Shown piece after piece: positions 1 to 8,961 of a DNA stretch of 64,000 bases. The notes under the pieces were generated by a model, which was not told where the DNA came from, searched no databases, and was given only the letters and a program-made list of their open reading frames with translations. The stretch is from DASUPK01 sp963724665 (GTDB lineage: Bacteria > Actinomycetota > Thermoleophilia > Solirubrobacterales > 70-9). Made by a program: the position numbers and the translations under genes. Each line of letters begins with the position of its first letter. Within the stretch, counting starts at the first letter, position 1. The stretch is taken from positions 1,217,539-1,281,538 of the forward strand of contig CAVRVH010000012.1 of assembly GCA_963724665.1 (NCBI GenBank). Reading direction: 5' to 3'.

Positions 1-123
1 CTGATCGAGGACATGCGCCGCTACGGCCGCCAGTGGCTCCCTGAGGACGAGCCAGCCGCGGCACGTTTCAGCGGCGCGTTAGCGCCGCGCCTGATGCTTG
101 GCGGCGCCCGCTCCTCCGTTTGA
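1..123 (+). CDS. C-terminal fragment of an unidentified protein (cut by window edge)
   Basis: The first reading frame is open from base 1 to a TGA at 121-123 and encodes about 40 residues. It begins LIEDMRRYGRQWLPEDE and ends in a short Ala/Gly/Arg-rich stretch. The charged, codon-biased beginning looks like the end of a real protein, but the last 20 residues are low complexity and no family is recognisable. The next gene starts 71 bases downstream on the same strand. It could also be non-coding; only the upstream sequence would decide. Confidence 0.3.
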   Translation: MIEDMRRYGRQWLPEDEPAAARFSGALAPRLMLGGARSSV

Positions 124-194
124 TGGCGAAGCCGTAGCTGCAACTCCTCTCTCACACGCAGGAAGCCCCGTAGGGACGGGCGAATCGGTCTTGC

Positions 195-1919
195 GTGACG
201 ACGCTTGAGAGCACCACAGAGAGACTCGAGGAGGCGCTGAGGCGCCTCGCCGTCGAGGCGGCCGACCTGTTCGAGGAGCTGCTGGCGACCGGGGCGGAGA
301 TGCCCTTCGACCTGGAGCCCACCGACGATGGGCCGCTGCCGATGTACTCCTACGCCCCGCTGACGGGGCAGTTCATCGAGCGGCACCTGGCCGAGCTGCG
401 GCGCCTGGAGGCCTTCGTGGAGGTACGCGAGATCGCCGGCGAGGAGGCCGCGATCGGGTTCATGGTCGGGCTCTGGGATGGGAAGACCGAGTTCGACATC
501 GCAGGCAACCGGCTGCAGGGCGCCGTCGACGCCGTGCTGGCGACGATCCAGTCCGACTCCGACGAGGCGACGCCCGCCGGGGAGGTGATCGTCCCGCTGG
601 TCGGCTTCCACATGCCGAAGGACGAGATGGAGCTTGATGGGGTACGCATCGTGCGCGCGGACCTGGTGGAGGACGCGCCGCTCGACGCGGTCGACGCGAC
701 ACGCTCCGGCGGCCGCGGGAAGCCCGGCTTCCTGGCGTGCCTGAGCTGCGGGCTCGCCGCCGTCGCACCGGCCGCCGTGGTCGCCGATGACCTGCGGCGT
801 GCGCTGCGCACGATGAGGCTTTTCAGGCCCGGCGCCGTCGGGCTGGCGACCCACGGCTGGGCCAAGCGGTCCGGTGGATGGGAGCGCTTCGGGACCGGCG
901 CGAGTCGCCCGCGCCAGGGCGGCTACCGCCTGACCGGCAATGAGGTGCCCGTGCTTGAGCACTTTGCGCGCATGCTCAACGAGCGTGGCTCGCGGATGCC
1001 CTCGCTCGACTGGGCGGCGTCCCGGTTCGAGCTGGGCGCCGAGCGCGGATCGCTGATCGAGGCGCTGAGCGACTACCTGCTCGCCCTGCGCGGGCTGCTC
1101 GAAGGCGGCGGAGCCGCGCGGACGACCATGTCGGCCCGGGTCGCAGCACTCGCCTGCGAGCCCTACGAGCGCGAGCAGGGCCGGATCACGGTCGAGCGCG
1201 CGCTGGCTATCGAGCGAAAGCTGATGAGCGGAGGCCGCTACCGGCCGGTGGCGGGCGCTTCGCCGCTGGACGTGATCGCGGAGCTCGAGGAGCTCCTGCG
1301 GCGCCTCCTCAAGGGACTTGCCACCGGAGAGCTGGGAGGAGACCTGAGGGCCGCCGCAGACGAGGTCCTGCTCTCCGAGGGTCTTTCGGCCACGCACGTC
1401 GAGACGCCGGGCCTGGGTGAGACCGCCGAGTGGCACCTCCCCGACCCCACGCCCGACGAGGCCATCGATCTGTCGGCGATCGCCGACGGCAACATGGGCG
1501 ATGACGAAATCACCGTTCACAAGGCCGAAATCGACGAGGAAATCACCATTCACAGGGCGGAATCGGACGATGGGACGGACACGAACCAAATGGACGATTT
1601 GTCCGTCCGCGGGGCCGAGGAGGATCGGCAACCGACGACGAGGATCGTCGTCGATGACGTCGAACTTCCTGAGATCATGAGCGCCGACGGCGACCATCGC
1701 GCTCCGACCCGGCCCGACGACATCGGGGATCGCGCGGATTGGTTCAGCGCCGGCGACGGCGAGCCGGAGTGGCCCGCGTTTGCGCGGCCGCGCCGCAAGG
1801 ACCACGACGCCGACCGCGAGCCCTCGAAGGACCGCGTCCGCTACCTCTTCCCGGTCCCGGACGCGACGGATTGGTCGGTCGGCGAGCTTCGCTACGAGCG
1901 CAAGCGCTCGGGCAGCTAA
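195..1919 (+). CDS. Hypothetical protein with acidic C-terminal tail
   Basis: A 574-residue protein of unknown function, with a GTG start. The first ~390 residues are Leu/Ala/Glu-rich and look globular and mostly helical, with no recognised motif and no signal peptide. The C-terminal ~150 residues are acidic and probably disordered. They carry two near-copies of a DEITVHKAE-like unit (DDEITVHKAE, then DEEITIHRAE) at about residues 435-455, followed by TTRIVVDDVELPE. The protein ends in a short basic segment. It converges on the ArsA-like pair with a 4-base stop overlap. Its position next to ArsA, ParA and FtsZ genes suggests a cytoplasmic role, but this is only context. Codon use matches the neighbours. 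Confidence 0.75.
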   Translation: MTTLESTTERLEEALRRLAVEAADLFEELLATGAEMPFDLEPTDDGPLPMYSYAPLTGQFIERHLAELRRLEAFVEVREIAGEEAAIGFMVGLWDGKTEFDIAGNRLQGAVDAVLATIQSDSDEATPAGEVIVPLVGFHMPKDEMELDGVRIVRADLVEDAPLDAVDATRSGGRGKPGFLACLSCGLAAVAPAAVVADDLRRALRTMRLFRPGAVGLATHGWAKRSGGWERFGTGASRPRQGGYRLTGNEVPVLEHFARMLNERGSRMPSLDWAASRFELGAERGSLIEALSDYLLALRGLLEGGGAARTTMSARVAALACEPYEREQGRITVERALAIERKLMSGGRYRPVAGASPLDVIAELEELLRRLLKGLATGELGGDLRAAADEVLLSEGLSATHVETPGLGETAEWHLPDPTPDEAIDLSAIADGNMGDDEITVHKAEIDEEITIHRAESDDGTDTNQMDDLSVRGAEEDRQPTTRIVVDDVELPEIMSADGDHRAPTRPDDIGDRADWFSAGDGEPEWPAFARPRRKDHDADREPSKDRVRYLFPVPDATDWSVGELRYERKRSGS

Positions 1920-3062
1920 GCCGCTCCGCTCGCAGCCAGCTCCTCCCGCTGCTCCTCGGTGGCGAACAGGTAGCGATCGATCTTCAGCAGGGCCTCGAGG
2001 TCGTGGACGTCCTCGTCCAGGTAGGGGATGCGGATCACCGCCTTCGGGTTGAGCTCGCGGCGCAGGTGCTCGACGTTCCGCGCGTCCCGCTGGGCGAGCG
2101 CCTGGTAGTCGGCGAAGTTCTGGGCCACGCGCTCGGCGAGGGCGTGATCGAGCAGATCGTTGAGGTCGCCCTCCGCCGTGCCCTCCGCGTCCTCGTCGGC
2201 CTCGTAGTGGACCTTGTTGACGATCACGCCACCGACGGGCAGCTTGGCCTCGACCAGCTTGCGGTGGAAGTAGACGGCCTCGGTCGATGGGCTCGCCCTG
2301 CGGGCCGCAGACCACGACGAACGTGGTGGCGGGGTCGGCGAGCAGCTCGGAGACTCGCTTGGCGCGCTCGCGGAACCCGTCGACCATCCCGCTGAACGCC
2401 TGGAAGAACTCGCTCAGGTCGGTGAGCAGGTCGAGGCCGGTGACGCGCTTCAGCACGCTCATCGCCATCGAGCTCCCGCGGCCGACGACCCTGGTCGCCA
2501 GGCCCGTCGGCTTCATGAACATCTGCATGCCGCGGCCCTCGATGAACTGCGTGAGGCGCTTCGGGGCGTCGAGGAAGTCAAGGGCGTTGCGCGACGGGGG
2601 AGTGTCGAGGACGAGGAAGTCGTAGCGGCCCTCCTGGTGGATCTCGAAGAGCTTCTCCATCGCCATGTACTCCTGCGAGCCGGCCAGGGCGTTGGAGAGC
2701 TGCCGGTAGATGCGGTTCTCGAGGATCCGGTCGCGGGTCTCCGCGTCCGGGGAGTGCTTGCGGACGAGCTCGTCGAAGGTGGCCTTCGCGTCGAGCTTCA
2801 TCGCCCAGAGCTCGCCGCGCATCTCGGAGCCGGCCCGCTCGAAGAGCTCCGGGTCGACCTGCCTGGGCGTGTTCTCGAGCTCCTTCAGGCCCAGGGAGTC
2901 GGCGAGCCGCTTGGCCGGGTCGATCGTCAGCACGCACACCTTCTGTCCGCGCGCGGCCAGCCCGGCCGCCAGCGCCGCCGAGGTGGTCGTCTTGCCCACG
3001 CCTCCCGAGCCGGCGCAGATGCAGATCCCGCGGCCGTCGACGATGTCGGTGATGGCCGGCAT
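1916..3062 (-). CDS. ArsA/GET3-family ATPase, first of a tandem pair, with a +1 frameshift
   Basis: A P-loop ATPase of the ArsA/GET3 branch of the SIMIBI family, about 381 residues if one extra base near 2281-2283 is removed. The deviant Walker A (GSGGVGKTTTSAALA) lies near residue 20, followed by an ADSLGL switch-like region and VLDTPPSRNALDFLD. After VVCGPQGEPID the frame is lost. It resumes one base later as EAVYFHRKL, then a VIVNKVHYEADED segment and a normal C-terminus. The start ATG overlaps the stop of the second ArsA-like gene (ATGA), so the two are co-transcribed. Actinobacteria often carry such pairs (Rv3679/Rv3680 in M. tuberculosis). The substrate is not readable: arsenite export is unlikely without ArsB or ArsR nearby, and targeting of membrane proteins is equally possible. 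Confidence 0.85.
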
Positions 3063-3982
3063 CAGACGAGGGCGCCCGAGAGGCGCTCCAGCGAGGGCAC
3101 GTCGAGCTGCGGCTTGAAGATGAAGGGCAGGGTCTTGACGGGCGTCGAGACGGTCCTCTTCAGGCGCTGCAGCTGCTCGCGCTGGGAGCGAGAGCGGCGG
3201 AACTCCGAGAGCGCCGCGCGCACTGCTGCCCTGGCGGGCCCGTCGGCCTCCTCCAGCGCGCGCTCGAGCTCCGACGCCTCGGTCTTCGAGAAGCGCTCCG
3301 GGTAGAGCGCGTTCATGTAGACCCGGTCGACGGACATGCCGACGTCGTCGGTGAGCTGTTCCTCGAGGGAGGCGGATTCGTTGACGGGCATCTCCTCGGG
3401 CAGCGCGACGATCGCCACGCCGGTCGAGTCGTGGTCGGTGATGAAGCGGTCGAGCTCCTCGGCCTGTGAATGGATCGGGCCCACGCGTGCGATGCCGGCG
3501 AACGTGCGTGGCGTCTGCAGGAAGCCGATCCCTTGGCCCGTGGCGGGGGCGTCGACGATCACCAGGTCGTACTCCCGCCCCTTCTTCACCTTCCGATCGG
3601 GCTGGGCGAGCTCCCAGATCTTCCCGATCGTGACCAGCTCCTTGAGGCCGGGGGTCGCCGCCGCCAGGTAATTGAAGATTCGGGAGCGAACGAGCATGTC
3701 GCGCATGGCGCGGACCTTGAGCTGGAGGAGCAGGTACTCGCGCAGGGAGTGATCGGGGTCGATCGAGATCGCCCAGAGGTTGTCGGCCACCTCGACCTCG
3801 TGAAAGCCGATCTCGGCACGCCTGAAGACGCGTGAGGCGGTCTCCTGGCCGCCGATCTCGCAGACGATCGTCCGCTTGCCCCGATTCGCCGCGGCCATGC
3901 CCAGCGCGACGGAGATCGTCGACTTGCCGACGCCTCCCTTGCCGGTCACAAATACGAGTCGTTTGTCGAGTAGCTCAGGCAT
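3062..3982 (-). CDS. ArsA/GET3-family ATPase, second of a tandem pair
   Basis: An intact 306-residue P-loop ATPase that starts MPELLDKRLVFVTGKGGVGK. The Walker A lysines (GKGGVGKST) are near residue 15 and the Walker B/switch region reads VIVDAPATGQGIGFLQTP. It is shorter than its partner and lacks the metal-binding cysteines of true arsenite pumps. It is first in a two-gene operon whose second gene starts inside its stop codon. The pair probably forms a heterodimer, since ArsA-type ATPases work as two nucleotide-binding halves; this is inference from architecture. The divergent ParA gene begins about 120 bases away. The ATG at 3982 was chosen because the usual ArsA beta-strand follows directly; the longer upstream extension has no family character. 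Confidence 0.9.
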   Translation of the reverse strand: MPELLDKRLVFVTGKGGVGKSTISVALGMAAANRGKRTIVCEIGGQETASRVFRRAEIGFHEVEVADNLWAISIDPDHSLREYLLLQLKVRAMRDMLVRSRIFNYLAAATPGLKELVTIGKIWELAQPDRKVKKGREYDLVIVDAPATGQGIGFLQTPRTFAGIARVGPIHSQAEELDRFITDHDSTGVAIVALPEEMPVNESASLEEQLTDDVGMSVDRVYMNALYPERFSKTEASELERALEEADGPARAAVRAALSEFRRSRSQREQLQRLKRTVSTPVKTLPFIFKPQLDVPSLERLSGALV

Positions 3983-4099
3983 ACGGGCGGATTCTCCCAA
4001 GCGTAAGCAGGAAACCGGGTCTCGCCTCCGAAATAGCCCGCCTAGATGGCTAGTTTCCGCCGAAAGCAGACTTCTCAAACAGTGGCCGAGTCCGGGCGC

Positions 4100-5036
4100 A
4101 TGAAGCCCGAGGACCTCGTCGGTCCGACGCCCGAGAAGAAGGACACGGGCGAGGACGAAGGGCTCCAAGAAGGACAGCACAAAGTCGGCGGCCACAAAAA
4201 CCGCCGCCGGATCTACCTCGAAGGCCTCCGCCAAGGCCCCCACGAAGGCCAAGCAGCCGGACAAGCCCAAGAACAAGGGCCCGGCCAAGGTGATCGCCTT
4301 CGCCAACCAGAAGGGCGGCGTCGCCAAGACGACGACCGCGCTCAACCTCGCCGTCGCCTTCAAGGAGTCGGGCCACCGCGTCCTCTGCGTCGACATGGAC
4401 CCGCAGGGCAACCTGACCATGTCTCAGGGCATCGATCCGGACAAGGTCGAGAAGAGCATGTTCGACGTCCTCGTCCACCGGTACCCGATCAGCCAGATCA
4501 TCGCCGAGCGCGAGATCGACGTAGCGGTCGCCTCCATCGACCTGGCCGGCGCCGAGATCGCGATGAGCACCCAGATCGGCCGCGAGCGGGCGCTGGAGAA
4601 GGGCCTCGACGAGGTCCGCAACGACTACGACTTCGTCTGCATCGACACCCCGCCGAGCCTGGGACTCCTGACCGTGAACGCCCTCACCGCCGCCAACAAG
4701 GTGATCGTGCCGGTCCAGTGCGAGTACCTCTCGATGCGCGGGCTCGTCCAGCTTCAGAACACCCTCACGATGATCCGGGAGAACCTCAACCCCGGCGTCG
4801 AGATCGAGGGCATCCTGCCGACGATGCTCGACTCGCGGACCGTCCACGCCAAGGAGGCGGTGGAGATCCTCGAGGAGAACTTCGGCGAGCTCGTCTTCAA
4901 GTCGCGGATCCGCAAGGCGATCAAGTTCGCCGAGGCTCCGGTCCGCGGATCGTCCGTTCTCAAGTACGACCCAGGCTCGAAGGCCGCGGGCGCCTACCGC
5001 GACCTCGCGAAGGAGGTTCTCACCCATGGCTCGTAA
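4100..5036 (+). CDS. parA: ParA/Soj-type chromosome-partitioning ATPase with basic N-terminal tail (+1 frameshift)
   Basis: A Walker-type ParA ATPase. The core begins KVIAFANQKGGVAKTTTALN at about 4287 and continues with VDMDPQGNLT, CIDTPPSLGLLTVNAL and ANKVIVPVQCEYLSMRGL, all typical of ParA/Soj. No ATG, GTG or TTG lies in the core frame upstream of the GTG at 4290, yet that frame encodes a Lys/Ala/Ser-rich stretch (about 45 residues) directly before the core. Removing one G in the GGG at 4160-4162 joins this stretch to an ATG at 4100 (or 4046), giving about 311 residues. A basic N-terminal tail is common in ParA proteins that bind DNA. The stop overlaps the FtsZ start by 11 bases, so the two are translationally coupled. 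Start uncertain. Confidence 0.85.
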
Positions 5037-6645
5037 GAAGCGCGCCAGCATGCGCGAGGGCCCCCTCGCCGATCTGTTCCGCTCGACCGACGAGTCCGTC
5101 ATGCCCGAGGAGGTCAAGGTGACCGCCAACGGGTCGGGCAACGCTCCGGTCGAGGTCGCCTTGGAGGAGCCCGTCCAGGAGACGCCGCTCCCCGAGCCCG
5201 TTCCTGAGCCCACTCCCGAGCCCGTCCCCGAGCCGACCCCGGACCCCGTTCCGGAACCTCTTCCCACTCCCGACCCGTCCCCTGAGCCCGTCGCCGAGAT
5301 CGACGAGCCCCAGGGCGAGATCACGATCGAGCAGGCAGAGGTGCATCACGAGGGCCTCGAGCGCCTCATGGGCGGTCCCGGCACCGACATCCGCCCGGCG
5401 TTCGGCCGCGATGAGCCGGACACTTCCGCGCCGACCCGCCAGCCGATCGTCCCGCGCACGCACCAGGCCGTCCTTCGTGTGGTCGGCGTCGGTGGCGCCG
5501 GCGTCAACGCCGTCAATCGGATGGTCGAGGCCGAGCTCCCCGGCGTGGAGTTCCTCGCGATCAACACTGACCTTCAGTCCCTGCAGAACTCCAACGCGGA
5601 CGTAACGCTCCACATCGGCGCCGAGCTGACCCGCGGCCTCGGTTCGGGATCCGACCCCAGGGTCGGCTACCGCGCGGCGTATGAGGAGCAGGACAAGATC
5701 AAGGAGCTGCTCAAGGGCTCCGACATGGTCTTCCTGGCCTCGGGCTCCGGCGGCGGCACCGGTACGGGCGCCGCCCCCGTGGTCGCCAAGCTCGCCCGGG
5801 ACATCGGCGCGCTGTCGGTCGCCGCGGTCACCAAGCCTTTCGCCTTCGAGGGCGCCCGCCGGGCTGCCCAGGCCGAGGAGGGAATCGCCGCCCTCGGCAA
5901 GGAGGTCGACACGATGATCGTCGTGCCGAACGAGCGCCTGCTGACGATCCTCGAGCGGCGAACCTCGATCGTGGACGCCTTCAAGGTCGCCGACGACGTC
6001 CTGCGCCAGGCCGTCCAGGGCATCTCCGATCTGGTGATGCTGCCCGGCCTGATCAACCTCGACTTCGCGGACGTCCGCACGACCATGATCGAGGCCGGCG
6101 ACGCGATCCTCGGCATCGGCATGGGCTACGGAGAGCACCGGGCGACGATCGCCGCCGAGAAGGCAGTCTCCTCACCGCTGCTCGAGACCTCGGTCGAGGG
6201 CGCGCATTCGATGCTGCTCTCGATCACGGGTGGGCCCGATCTGTCACTGATCGAGGCGAGCGAAGCCGCAGAGATCGTCAGGGCCGCTGCCCATCCGGAG
6301 GCCGAGATCATCTTCGGGGCGAGCGTCGACGAGGACATGAGCGAGGAGGTCTGGATCACCGTGATCGCCACTCGCTTCGACTCCGCCTTCTCCAACCGCT
6401 TCCATCGTGAACGGCGCAACGAGCCGCGCGAGCCGCGCACCCCGGACCGGGACGCGGCGCTGCGGCCGGAGCGCTACTCGGACCCGGTGGGCGACTACCG
6501 TGAGCCGGCTCCCAGACGGACGGGTACCGCCGACGAGCTCTATGGCGACGGCGTCTGGGGCCGGAACCCGAGCCGGCCACCAACCGAGCCGCGGTCAATC
6601 GACGGCCGGGTGCTGGACGTGCCGGAGTTCAAGCCAGGCGACTGA
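5026..6645 (+). CDS. ftsZ: FtsZ cell-division GTPase with long proline-rich N-terminal extension
   Basis: A 539-residue tubulin-like GTPase that polymerises into the division ring. The GTPase domain starts near residue 145 (VVGVGGAGVNAVNRMV) and carries the signature GSGGGTGTGAAPVVA, the T7 loop NLDFADVRTTM with its catalytic aspartate, and GIGMGYGEHRA. The protein ends LDVPEFKPGD, close to the conserved FtsZ tail that binds FtsA, ZipA or SepF. Unusually, about 140 residues precede the GTPase domain: a basic start (MARKKRASMREGPLADLF) and a run of Pro-Glu/Pro-Asp repeats at about residues 55-90. Normal FtsZ has only 10-20 residues there. It is coupled to ParA rather than lying among cell-wall genes, so it may be a second FtsZ or a relocated sole copy. 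Confidence 0.93.
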   Translation: MARKKRASMREGPLADLFRSTDESVMPEEVKVTANGSGNAPVEVALEEPVQETPLPEPVPEPTPEPVPEPTPDPVPEPLPTPDPSPEPVAEIDEPQGEITIEQAEVHHEGLERLMGGPGTDIRPAFGRDEPDTSAPTRQPIVPRTHQAVLRVVGVGGAGVNAVNRMVEAELPGVEFLAINTDLQSLQNSNADVTLHIGAELTRGLGSGSDPRVGYRAAYEEQDKIKELLKGSDMVFLASGSGGGTGTGAAPVVAKLARDIGALSVAAVTKPFAFEGARRAAQAEEGIAALGKEVDTMIVVPNERLLTILERRTSIVDAFKVADDVLRQAVQGISDLVMLPGLINLDFADVRTTMIEAGDAILGIGMGYGEHRATIAAEKAVSSPLLETSVEGAHSMLLSITGGPDLSLIEASEAAEIVRAAAHPEAEIIFGASVDEDMSEEVWITVIATRFDSAFSNRFHRERRNEPREPRTPDRDAALRPERYSDPVGDYREPAPRRTGTADELYGDGVWGRNPSRPPTEPRSIDGRVLDVPEFKPGD

Positions 6646-6681
6646 GCGCTCGTTTGACCTCGCAGATGGGTTAATAGACTG

Positions 6682-6695
6682 CCCGCGAACGCGGG
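6682..6695. repeat. Perfect 6-bp palindrome between ftsZ and the next gene
   Basis: CCCGCG-AA-CGCGGG lies 37 bases after the ftsZ stop and 41 bases before the next start, in an AT-richer patch (TTAATAGACT precedes it). The two-base centre is too small for a stable hairpin loop and there is no following T-run. It is more likely an operator or a chance palindrome than a terminator. Confidence 0.4.
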
Positions 6696-6735
6696 AGGCT
6701 TACGAGATCCCGATCCAAGCTCAGAGGAGGCACGA

Positions 6736-7329
6736 ATGACTTCAGGGAGAGCCCTTGGCACGCGCTGGCTGGTGATCGCGCTGGTCGCCGCCCTCGGCCT
6801 GACGCTGTCGGTCTCGGTCGCCGGCGCTGGTGCGACGGGCTCGCGCGGCGCCGTGGTGGCGAAGAAGAAGTGCAAGAAGAAAAAGGGCGTCACGAGCGCG
6901 AAGAAGAAGAAGTGCAAGAGGAAGCACGTCCTTTCGCTGCCCGGTCCGCTGGTCCGCGGTTCGATCACCTGGCCTGCGGGACAGGTCGACCTGCATGCCT
7001 TCGATGCGAGCGGCAATCGGAGCGGCATCGTCTTCCCGTGCAATACGCCTACCTGCGCGATATCGGAGGGGATCCCGAACGCCACCCATTCGCCCGACCT
7101 GAGCAACGGCGGGACCGAGTCCTTCACGGACAACATCTTCGTCCACGGTGGGTCGGCGAACCGTGAGTTCGGCTACGCGATCTGCTTCTACAACAACGCG
7201 ACGGTGAGCTTCACCGGTGTGAATGCCCTCGGGCAGAGCCAGACCCTCACGGTCAACGGGCTCAACAACGAGGAGCACACTCTGACGTTGCCGACCGGGC
7301 CGCAGGTACCCGCAAGCTTCAACTGCTGA
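6736..7329 (+). CDS. Exported protein with Lys/Cys-rich tract after the signal peptide
   Basis: A 197-residue secreted protein. Residues 1-33 form a signal peptide (LVIALVAALGLTLSVSVAGAG). Directly after the cleavage region comes a tract of alternating lysines and cysteines (KKKCKKKKGVTSAKKKKCKR). The remainder is a beta-rich domain of about 145 residues with no recognised motif; it has paired cysteines (PCNTPTC) and ends in cysteine. An AGAGGAGGCACGA Shine-Dalgarno precedes the ATG. Similar KKKCKKKK tracts are common in exported proteins of Solirubrobacterales and may bind the wall or anionic glycans, but no function is established. It is a single gene between ftsZ and ggt. Confidence 0.8.
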   Translation: MTSGRALGTRWLVIALVAALGLTLSVSVAGAGATGSRGAVVAKKKCKKKKGVTSAKKKKCKRKHVLSLPGPLVRGSITWPAGQVDLHAFDASGNRSGIVFPCNTPTCAISEGIPNATHSPDLSNGGTESFTDNIFVHGGSANREFGYAICFYNNATVSFTGVNALGQSQTLTVNGLNNEEHTLTLPTGPQVPASFNC

Positions 7330-7363
7330 GCGGGACCGACCCCGCGCTCCCTAGGCTGCTCGC

Positions 7364-8935
7364 ATGAGCGATCCGAGGGGAGTCGTCGCCGCGGGGCATC
7401 CGCTGACCGCCGAGGCGGGCGCGCAGGTGCTGCGCGAGGGCGGGAACGCGGTCGATGCGGCGGTCTGCGCGATCCTCACCTCGTTCGTCTGTGAGAGCCA
7501 GCTGACCGGCTTCGGCGCCGGCGGGTTCATGATGGTTCATGAGGACGGCGAGACGACCCTGATCGACTTCTTCGTGGCGGCCGGCGGGGCTGACGGCGTT
7601 GAGCGAACGGCGGAGCTCGTCCCCATCCCTGTCTACTTCGACGGGACGCCGCAGATCTTCAACTGCGGCGCCGCCTCCTGCGGGGTGCCCGGAAACCCCG
7701 CCGGGCTCGAGTACGTCTGGAAGCGCTGGGGGTCGCTCCCGCTCGCTCGGCTGGCGCAGCCGGGCGTCGAGCTCGGGCGCGAGGGGGTGGTGCTGAGCGC
7801 CGGGGCGGCGTACTTCCACGAGATCCTCCACCCGATCCTGGTCTCGACTCCGGAGTCGGCGGCGCTCTACACGCCCGAGGGAAAGCAGCTCGTCGAGGGC
7901 GACACCTTCCGCTACCCGGATATGGCCGACGCCCTGGAGCGCTTCGCGGCCGAGGGCTCGGAGCCGTTCTATCGCGGCGAGACGGCACGTGTGGTCTCCG
8001 AGTGGGTCCGCGAGCGCGGCGGAACACTTGGGATGGACGACATGGCCGCGTATGAGCCGATCGAGCGGCGCCCCGTCAGCGCGAGCTTTCGCGGGCACGA
8101 GGTGCTCACCAATCCGCCGCCATCGTCCGGCGGAATCCTGACCGGGTACTCGCTTGGGTTGCTCGAGCGGCTCGGCGCGAGCAGCGGGGTGGAGGAGATC
8201 GTGGCCGCGACCGAGGCGGCCAACGCCAAGCGCACGGATGACTTCCACGAAGGACTCCACGATCCGGAGTACGTGCGGCGGTTCCTCGACGCCGATCTCG
8301 ACGAGGTGGCCGCGCGGATCAAGGACGGCGACTGGGTGGGCGGCCACGGCGGGGCCGGCGGACCGGACGAGCCGCCCGACCGGCTCGGCTCGACCACCCA
8401 CATCGCCGTGATCGATGCCGACGGCAACTGCGCCTCGGTCACCTGCTCGAACGGCACCGGCTCGGGGGTGGTGGTCCCCGGCACCGGAGTCCACCTCAAC
8501 AACATGCTGGGCGAGGAGGACCTGAATCCACAGGGCTTTCACCGCATCCCGCCCGGCCGGCGGGTCAGCTCGATGATGTCGCCGACGCTCGCTCTGCGCG
8601 ATGGCGAAGTCATGCTCGGGCTCGGCAGCGCGGGTTCCAATCGGATCCGCTCCGCGATCCTGCAGACGACCGTCAGGGTGCTGGAGCAGGAGATGGACGC
8701 CGAGGAGGCGGTGGTGGCCGGGCGCCTTCATTTCGAGGCCGGAACCGTGCAGGCGGAGCCGGGCGTCGATGAGGGCGGGCTGGACGACCTGGAGCGGCGT
8801 GGCGTCCCCGTCGTCCGCTGGAAGCGCAAGAACCTCTACTTCGGCGGTGCCCAGGCCGTGCGGCGCGATCCGGTGAGCGGGGAGCTCAGCGGCGGTGGCG
8901 ACCCGCGTCGCGGCGGCGCTGTGGCGTTTGCCTAG
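7364..8935 (+). CDS. ggt: Gamma-glutamyltransferase
   Basis: A 523-residue N-terminal-nucleophile hydrolase that cleaves gamma-glutamyl bonds (glutathione and relatives) and can transfer the glutamyl group. The precursor normally cuts itself before a threonine; here GSTTHIAVIDADGN places that Thr at residue 344, giving a large N-terminal and a small C-terminal subunit. Other family marks are GHPLTAEAGAQVLREGGNAVDA near the start, PPPSSGG near residue 251, and LGLGSAGSNRIRSAILQ. No signal peptide is visible, so it may be cytoplasmic, unlike the periplasmic E. coli enzyme. It stands alone, 35 bases after the exported protein and convergent with the LON-domain gene. Confidence 0.93.
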   Translation: MSDPRGVVAAGHPLTAEAGAQVLREGGNAVDAAVCAILTSFVCESQLTGFGAGGFMMVHEDGETTLIDFFVAAGGADGVERTAELVPIPVYFDGTPQIFNCGAASCGVPGNPAGLEYVWKRWGSLPLARLAQPGVELGREGVVLSAGAAYFHEILHPILVSTPESAALYTPEGKQLVEGDTFRYPDMADALERFAAEGSEPFYRGETARVVSEWVRERGGTLGMDDMAAYEPIERRPVSASFRGHEVLTNPPPSSGGILTGYSLGLLERLGASSGVEEIVAATEAANAKRTDDFHEGLHDPEYVRRFLDADLDEVAARIKDGDWVGGHGGAGGPDEPPDRLGSTTHIAVIDADGNCASVTCSNGTGSGVVVPGTGVHLNNMLGEEDLNPQGFHRIPPGRRVSSMMSPTLALRDGEVMLGLGSAGSNRIRSAILQTTVRVLEQEMDAEEAVVAGRLHFEAGTVQAEPGVDEGGLDDLERRGVPVVRWKRKNLYFGGAQAVRRDPVSGELSGGGDPRRGGAVAFA

Positions 8936-8961
8936 TTCGGCTGCGGTGCTTGTGCCGGCGA

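Noticed and set aside
1916..3982. Arsenic resistance operon
   Set aside because: No arsB, arsC or arsR; ArsA-like ATPases in actinobacteria are often unrelated to arsenic.
5190..5300. CRISPR-like short repeats
   Set aside because: These are in-frame codons of the Pro-Glu/Pro-Asp arm of FtsZ with no spacer structure.
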